Both the position numbers and the translations under genes were made by a program. A stretch of 10,115 nt of DNA from an uncultured Clostridia bacterium. GTDB taxonomy: Bacteria > Bacillota > Clostridia > Oscillospirales > Acutalibacteraceae. Positions 6,997-10,115 of the stretch are shown here, one piece after another. Under the pieces are notes generated by a model. It was not told where the DNA came from, did no database searches, and saw only the letters and a program-made list of their open reading frames with translations. The stretch is taken from positions 1 to 10,115 of the forward strand of contig CALAQQ010000153.1 of NCBI GenBank assembly GCA_937888485.1. Direction: 5' to 3'. The stretch's first letter is position 1, and each line of letters starts with the position of its first letter.

Positions 6997-7114
6997 ATGA
7001 AAAGTTAAGAGTGAATAGTTAAGAGTTAAGGGTGGGCGTTGCCCACACCCATTTCAAACGGTCATAGGCGAAGCCTATCCTTAACTTTTCACTTTTCATT
7101 CTTCACTTTTCACT
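6997..7114. repeat. Hairpin-bearing inverted-repeat element A between purE and purF
   Basis: The left arm starts near ATGAAAAGTTAAGAGTGAA and the right arm is TTAACTTTTCACT-rich (7081-7114). That right arm matches its counterpart in the element at 3748-3866 at 33 of 34 positions. Two 15-nt hairpins lie inside: GTGGGC-GTT-GCCCAC (7032-7046) and ATAGGC-GAA-GCCTAT (7064-7078). The first is shared with the other element in opposite orientation; the second is unique to this copy. The element occupies nearly the whole spacer between purE and purF and leaves only the purF ribosome binding site outside it. It supplies the TGA stop of purE (7110-7112). No open frame of interest was seen. Confidence 0.85.
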
Positions 7115-7604
7115 TATTAAATTTTTCCTCAATGTTCTTATTTGCGGCAAGTACCTTTTCGGTTGCCGCTGCTCTTGCATCGGCGAGCTTCTTTGCAAGC
7201 TCATCATCCGATACCGCAAGAATCTGTATAGACAACAAAGCGGCATTAACTGCACCGTCAATAGCAACCGTTGCAACAGGAATGCCTGCAGGCATCTGTA
7301 CGGTTGAAAGAAGTGCGTCCATGCCGTCAAGAGTTGATGATTTTACGGGTATACCTATAACAGGAAGGGTGGTGTTGGCTGCAACTGCCCCTGCAAGATG
7401 GGCTGCCTTACCTGCGGCTGCAATTATTGCGCCGAAACCGTTGTTTTTTGCGTTCTGTGCAAAATCCTTGGACTGCTCGGGTGTTCTGTGAGCCGAATAT
7501 ACGTGAACCTCATAGGGCACTCCGTACTCCGCAAGGGTGTTTATTGCTTTTTCAACAACAGGCAAATCGCTGTCGCTTCCCATGATAATTCCGACTTTTT
7601 TCAT
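7110..7604 (-). CDS. purE: PurE, 5-(carboxyamino)imidazole ribonucleotide mutase or AIR carboxylase
   Basis: PurE forms CAIR, either from N5-CAIR (class I, with PurK) or directly from AIR and CO2 (class II). The 164-residue protein starts MKKVGIIMGSDSDLPV, the phosphate-binding loop of the family, followed by EVHVYSAHRTPEQ. The second active-site loop reads AAAGKAAHLAG, where E. coli has GAGGAAHLPG. STVQMPAGIPVATVAIDGAVNAALLSIQIL is the conserved C-terminal helix region (about residues 100-129). No purK gene is present in the window, so whether this is a mutase or a PurK-independent carboxylase cannot be settled here. The ATG at 7604 has GGAGG six bases upstream (7611-7615). It is the first gene of the operon, about 25 nt from the predicted transcription start. 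Its stop codon is contributed by the repeat element downstream. Confidence 0.97.
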   Translation of the reverse strand: MKKVGIIMGSDSDLPVVEKAINTLAEYGVPYEVHVYSAHRTPEQSKDFAQNAKNNGFGAIIAAAGKAAHLAGAVAANTTLPVIGIPVKSSTLDGMDALLSTVQMPAGIPVATVAIDGAVNAALLSIQILAVSDDELAKKLADARAAATEKVLAANKNIEEKFNK

Positions 7605-7635
7605 GGTTATCCTCCTTTTATTGATATCATCAAAG

Positions 7636-7665
7636 ATTATACTATATATTTATATATACTTTCAA
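7636..7665 (-). promoter_or_regulatory. Predicted promoter of the pur operon
   Basis: On the minus strand, TTGAAA (7660-7665) and a perfect TATAAT (7636-7641) are separated by 18 bp. Transcription would start near 7629, only about 25 nt before the purE ATG. This leaves no room for a purine riboswitch in the leader. I see no convincing PurR-box (CCGAAC-type) match nearby. Any purine control would have to be at initiation or be absent. Confidence 0.65.
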
Positions 7666-7728
7666 GAGTTTAGGGAATAAAATTTAAATAATTATATTAC
7701 ATTTATTTTGTCACTACCGACGAATCAT

Positions 7729-7768
7729 AAGGTTAGGATTGACAAACCTTTTCATTGCATGATAGAAT
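7729..7768 (+). promoter_or_regulatory. mntP promoter with an overlapping inverted repeat
   Basis: TTGACA (7739-7744) and TAGAAT (7763-7768), with an 18-bp spacer, form a good housekeeping promoter, with a start near 7775 and a leader of about 35 nt. AAGGTT (7729-7734) and AACCTT (7745-7750) are inverted repeats that flank the -35 box. The left half AAGGTTAGG resembles half of a DtxR/IdeR-type operator, which would suit a metal-responsive gene. The operator role is an inference. The leader is too short for the yybP-ykoY manganese riboswitch found ahead of some mntP genes. Confidence 0.55.
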
Positions 7769-7810
7769 AAATTTTAAGCGGAATTTTCTATTTTCTCCGG
7801 AGGAAAAAAT

Positions 7811-8392
7811 ATGTCTTTGACGGAACTTTTTATAATAGCGGTCGGTCTTTCAATGGACGCCTTTGCCGTTGCAATCTGCAAAGGTCTTTCGGTCAGAAAA
7901 GCCGGAATAAAAGAAATGGTCAAGGCCGGATTATGGTTCGGCGGTTTTCAGGCTCTTATGCCTGCAATCGGCTATTTTCTCGGCTCTACCTTTGAAAGCT
8001 ACATAACAAAAATCGACCACTGGATAGCCTTCATTCTTCTCGGAATCATCGGCGCAAACATGATTAAGGAATCGTTCTCCAAAGAAGACGAATGCGACTG
8101 CGATGCATCGGGCAACTCCATGAATATCAAGGAAATGTTCACCCTCGCCGTTGCAACAAGCATTGATGCGCTTGCAGTCGGAATAACCTTTGCACTTCTC
8201 CCCGACGTCAACATCGGTGCGGCAGTCGGTTTTATCGGAGTTATAACCTTTGTCCTTTCGGCAGTCGGTATCAAAATCGGCAATATTTTCGGTGTTAAAT
8301 TCAAATCCAAAGCCGAATTCACAGGCGGACTTATTCTCATTCTCATGGGACTTAAGATTCTGCTCGAACATCTCGGAATCATCAATTTTTAA
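7811..8392 (+). CDS. mntP: Manganese efflux pump MntP
   Basis: MntP is a small inner-membrane exporter that protects cells from excess Mn(II). The 193-residue protein has the family's length and its internal duplication: two halves of about three helices each, carrying GLSMDAFAVAICKG (Asp16) and ATSIDALAVGITF (Asp119). These are the paired conserved aspartates of the family. Hydrophobic segments are visible near residues 4-22, 36-58, 71-86, 107-128, 134-156 and 167-187. The cytoplasmic linker between the halves contains KEDECDCD (91-98), an acidic stretch with two Cys that might touch metal. ATG at 7811 follows a strong GGAGG at 7799-7803. The gene is divergent from purE and is followed by a TetR-family gene 11 bp downstream, so the two are likely co-transcribed. 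Confidence 0.95.
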   Translation: MSLTELFIIAVGLSMDAFAVAICKGLSVRKAGIKEMVKAGLWFGGFQALMPAIGYFLGSTFESYITKIDHWIAFILLGIIGANMIKESFSKEDECDCDASGNSMNIKEMFTLAVATSIDALAVGITFALLPDVNIGAAVGFIGVITFVLSAVGIKIGNIFGVKFKSKAEFTGGLILILMGLKILLEHLGIINF

Positions 8393-8403
8393 GGGGTGAA
8401 ACC

Positions 8404-8991
8404 ATGCCTCGCAAAGATTCACGCAACACAAAAATGAAGATAGTCAACGCTGCATGGGAGCTGTTTTATGAAAACGGCTATGAAAACACAACCATTGAGG
8501 ATATTGTTGAGCGTTCAGAAACCTCAAAGGGCTCATTCTATCACCACTTCAGCGGCAAGGATGCCCTTCTTTCAACGCTTTCCTATCTTTTTGATGACAA
8601 ATACGAAGCTCTTGAAAGCGATATCGACCTTGACGGTGATGCTTTTCAGACTCTTATCGACCTCAACAAAGAGCTTTTCTTCATGATAGAAAACCGTGTT
8701 TCCCTTGATTTGCTTGCGAGAATGTATTCGACCCAGCTCATTACAGCAGGCGAAAAGCATCTTATGGATAACAACAGAACTTATTTTAAGCTTCTTCGCA
8801 AAATCATTTCCAGAGGGCAGCAGAACGGGAAACTGCGTTCCGATATTTCAACCAACGAAATTCTGAAAGCATATGCCCTTTTTGAAAGAGCACTTCTCTA
8901 CGATTGGTGTCTGTGCAACGGAAACTATTCTCTCTGCAACTATTCGCAGAGCCTTTTGCCGATGTTTCTCGACGGATTCAGACAAAAATAA
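8404..8991 (+). CDS. TetR/AcrR-family transcriptional regulator
   Basis: The protein has 195 residues, the usual size for the family. The N-terminal DNA-binding domain spans about residues 9-55: KMKIVNAAWELFYENGYENTTIEDIVERSETSKGSFYHHFSGKDALL. It contains the helix-turn-helix with the family-typical TSKGSFYHHF recognition helix. The C-terminal part (about 60-195) is helical and variable, as expected for a ligand-binding/dimerisation domain, and its ligand cannot be read from sequence. The ATG at 8404 has GGGGTG upstream and comes 11 bp after the mntP stop, implying one transcript. It is followed by an intrinsic terminator. Candidate targets are its own operon or the neighbouring putP. A manganese-sensing role is not supported by the family, which usually binds small organic molecules. 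Confidence 0.92.
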   Translation: MPRKDSRNTKMKIVNAAWELFYENGYENTTIEDIVERSETSKGSFYHHFSGKDALLSTLSYLFDDKYEALESDIDLDGDAFQTLIDLNKELFFMIENRVSLDLLARMYSTQLITAGEKHLMDNNRTYFKLLRKIISRGQQNGKLRSDISTNEILKAYALFERALLYDWCLCNGNYSLCNYSQSLLPMFLDGFRQK

Positions 8992-9043
8992 AAAGTCTTT
9001 TTTTGTTAAGATTTTTTGTATAATTTTTCGTTCAGTATTAAAG

Positions 9044-9068
9044 CCTTGATTTTTCAAGGTTTTTTTCT
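9044..9068 (+). terminator. Intrinsic terminator of the mntP-tetR unit
   Basis: A 6-bp stem CCTTGA/TCAAGG (9044-9049 and 9054-9059) with a TTTT loop is followed directly by seven T residues (9060-9066), then CTTT and more T. It lies about 50 bp after the TetR stop codon. Stem stability is modest, but the U-tract is strong. Confidence 0.75.
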
Positions 9069-9115
9069 TTTTTATTCATTTATAGTATGAACTGCATTCT
9101 GTAATTCAGTCTGTA

Positions 9116-9144
9116 TTGCATATGAGTTCATTTTCTGTTAATAT
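9116..9144 (+). promoter_or_regulatory. Predicted putP promoter
   Basis: TTGCAT (9116-9121) and TAATAT (9139-9144) are separated by 17 bp, with a transcription start near 9151 and a leader of about 35 nt that contains AGGAAAGGA (9166-9174). It lies downstream of the terminator, which makes putP a separate transcription unit. Confidence 0.5.
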
Positions 9145-9185
9145 ATCTCTACTTTTAATTTTTTCAGGAAAGGATTTTGATTTCT

Positions 9186-10115
9186 ATGACACCTCAGATT
9201 GCGGCATTTATAGTTTATTTTGCGGCAGTTCTTGCAATCGGTCTTGTTTTCTTCTTCAAGTCGAAGGGAACAGGCGAAAAAGATTATTTCCTCGGCGGAC
9301 GTTCAATGGGTCCCTGGGTAACAGCCCTCAGCGCACAGGCTTCCGACATGAGCGGATGGCTCCTCATGGGCTTCCCCGGCAGCATCCTTGCTTTCGGCAT
9401 GGGTCAGGTATGGATCGGTATCGGTCTTGCACTCGGCACAGCCGCCAACTGGATTTTCATCGCACGCAGACTCCGCAAATTCTCACAGGCTGCAAACGAT
9501 GCAATCACCGTCCCCCAGTATCTTTCAAACAGATTCCTCACAAAGAGCCCCGCTCTTCAGATAATCTGTGCTGTTGTTTTCCTTATCTTCTTCACCATCT
9601 ACGTTGCATCAAGCTTCGTTGCAGGTCAGAAGGTATTCATTCAGGTTGTTCCTCAGCTTGAAAGCAATCCCAACATCGCACTCCTTATCTTCGCCGCAAT
9701 TATTATTGTTTACACATTCCTCGGCGGCTTCAAGGCTGTTTGCTGGACAGACTTCTTCCAGGGTCTTCTTATGCTTGGCGCAGTTCTTCTCGTTCCTATT
9801 CTTATTTTGCTTACAAAGGATACAGACTCATCCCTTCTTGCAAACATAGTTGTAAGCGGAGATACAGAATATAAGTTCGTAGGTAATCTTTTCAACGCAT
9901 CCTTCGCAGATATCATCAACGGTATTGCATGGGGCTTCGGTTACTTCGGTATGCCTCACATTCTTGTTCGCTTCATGGCTATCAAAAAGCCCTCTATGGT
10001 TAAGAAATCCGCTATCGTTGCATCCGTATGGGTAGTTCTTTCCCTTACTGCGGTAATTGTAATTGCCGTTCTTGGAAGAATGATAATCGTTGACGGTGCG
10101 CATCTTGGCGAGGAT
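9186..10115 (+). CDS. putP: Sodium/proline symporter, N-terminal 310 residues (cut by window edge)
   Basis: PutP imports proline with Na+ and belongs to the solute:sodium symporter family (LeuT fold). The open frame begins MTPQIAAFIVYFAAVLAIGL and runs off the right edge; the full protein is about 500 residues. Diagnostic features are GTGEKDYFLGGRSMGPW (about residues 28-44), the sodium-site segment ALSAQASDMSGWLLMGFPG with Asp54 (equivalent to E. coli Asp55), VPQYLSNRF, TFLGGFKAVCWTDFFQG and WGFGYFGMPHILVRFMAIK. Around eight hydrophobic segments can be counted. The start is ATG at 9186, about 11 nt after AGGAAAGGA. An in-frame TTG at 9177 is possible but would sit almost on the ribosome binding site. 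Proline rather than another solute is inferred from close motif agreement. The gene points away from the pur operon. Confidence 0.93.
   Translation, partial: MTPQIAAFIVYFAAVLAIGLVFFFKSKGTGEKDYFLGGRSMGPWVTALSAQASDMSGWLLMGFPGSILAFGMGQVWIGIGLALGTAANWIFIARRLRKFSQAANDAITVPQYLSNRFLTKSPALQIICAVVFLIFFTIYVASSFVAGQKVFIQVVPQLESNPNIALLIFAAIIIVYTFLGGFKAVCWTDFFQGLLMLGAVLLVPILILLTKDTDSSLLANIVVSGDTEYKFVGNLFNASFADIINGIAWGFGYFGMPHILVRFMAIKKPSMVKKSAIVASVWVVLSLTAVIVIAVLGRMIIVDGAHLGED

Noticed and set aside
7605..7640. Purine riboswitch ahead of purE
   Set aside because: The predicted leader is about 25 nt, far too short, and no aptamer core pattern is visible.
9003..9024. TTGTTA...TATAAT as a promoter after the TetR gene
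   Set aside because: The spacer is only 10 bp, and any transcript would run straight into the terminator at 9044-9068.
9116..9661. 181-codon plus-strand frame overlapping putP
   Set aside because: The frame from ATG 9186 gives continuous PutP sequence; this frame is Cys/His/Arg-rich and non-membrane-like.

Overview
The window looks like two unrelated pieces of DNA joined at about position 1,240-1,260. The left 1.25 kb is Bacteroides-like. It carries a textbook Bacteroidetes promoter (TTTG-N19-TATCTTTG, minus strand), an exported protein that starts like the DUF6377 family, and, divergent from it, a secreted protein resembling TIM-barrel glycoside hydrolases. The rest reads as a Clostridia genome, probably an Oscillospiraceae/Ruminococcaceae-type gut bacterium: strong GGAGG ribosome binding sites, TTGACA/TATAAT-type promoters, and a purine operon with the single-chain 'clostridial-type' PurL. 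The join falls inside purL, immediately after its residue 409, so an assembly chimera is the simplest explanation.

Positions 1,243-7,604 hold a minus-strand operon for de novo purine synthesis, in the order purE-purF-purM-purN-purD-purL. It provides the steps from PRPP to FGAM (PurF, PurD, PurN, PurL), AIR synthesis (PurM) and AIR carboxylation (PurE). purC and purH are absent. In many Firmicutes operons they sit between purE and purF and between purN and purD. At exactly those two places this operon carries related repeat elements of about 120 bp. The elements end in TTCACT/AGTGAA-type inverted repeats, contain 15-nt hairpins, and supply the stop codons of purE and purN. The PurF is also unusual: it keeps the PRPP-binding motif and the probable Fe-S cysteines but lacks the glutaminase nucleophile cysteine (MGGFFG instead of MCG..G) and the other glutaminase pocket motifs.

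Divergent from purE, across a 206-bp promoter region, are mntP (manganese efflux) and a TetR-family regulator 11 bp downstream, ending in a good intrinsic terminator. After that, with its own promoter, comes the 5' part of putP (sodium/proline symporter), cut by the right edge of the window.

The points that most deserve follow-up are the glutaminase-less PurF, the placement of the hairpin repeats at the purC and purH positions, and the chimeric join.
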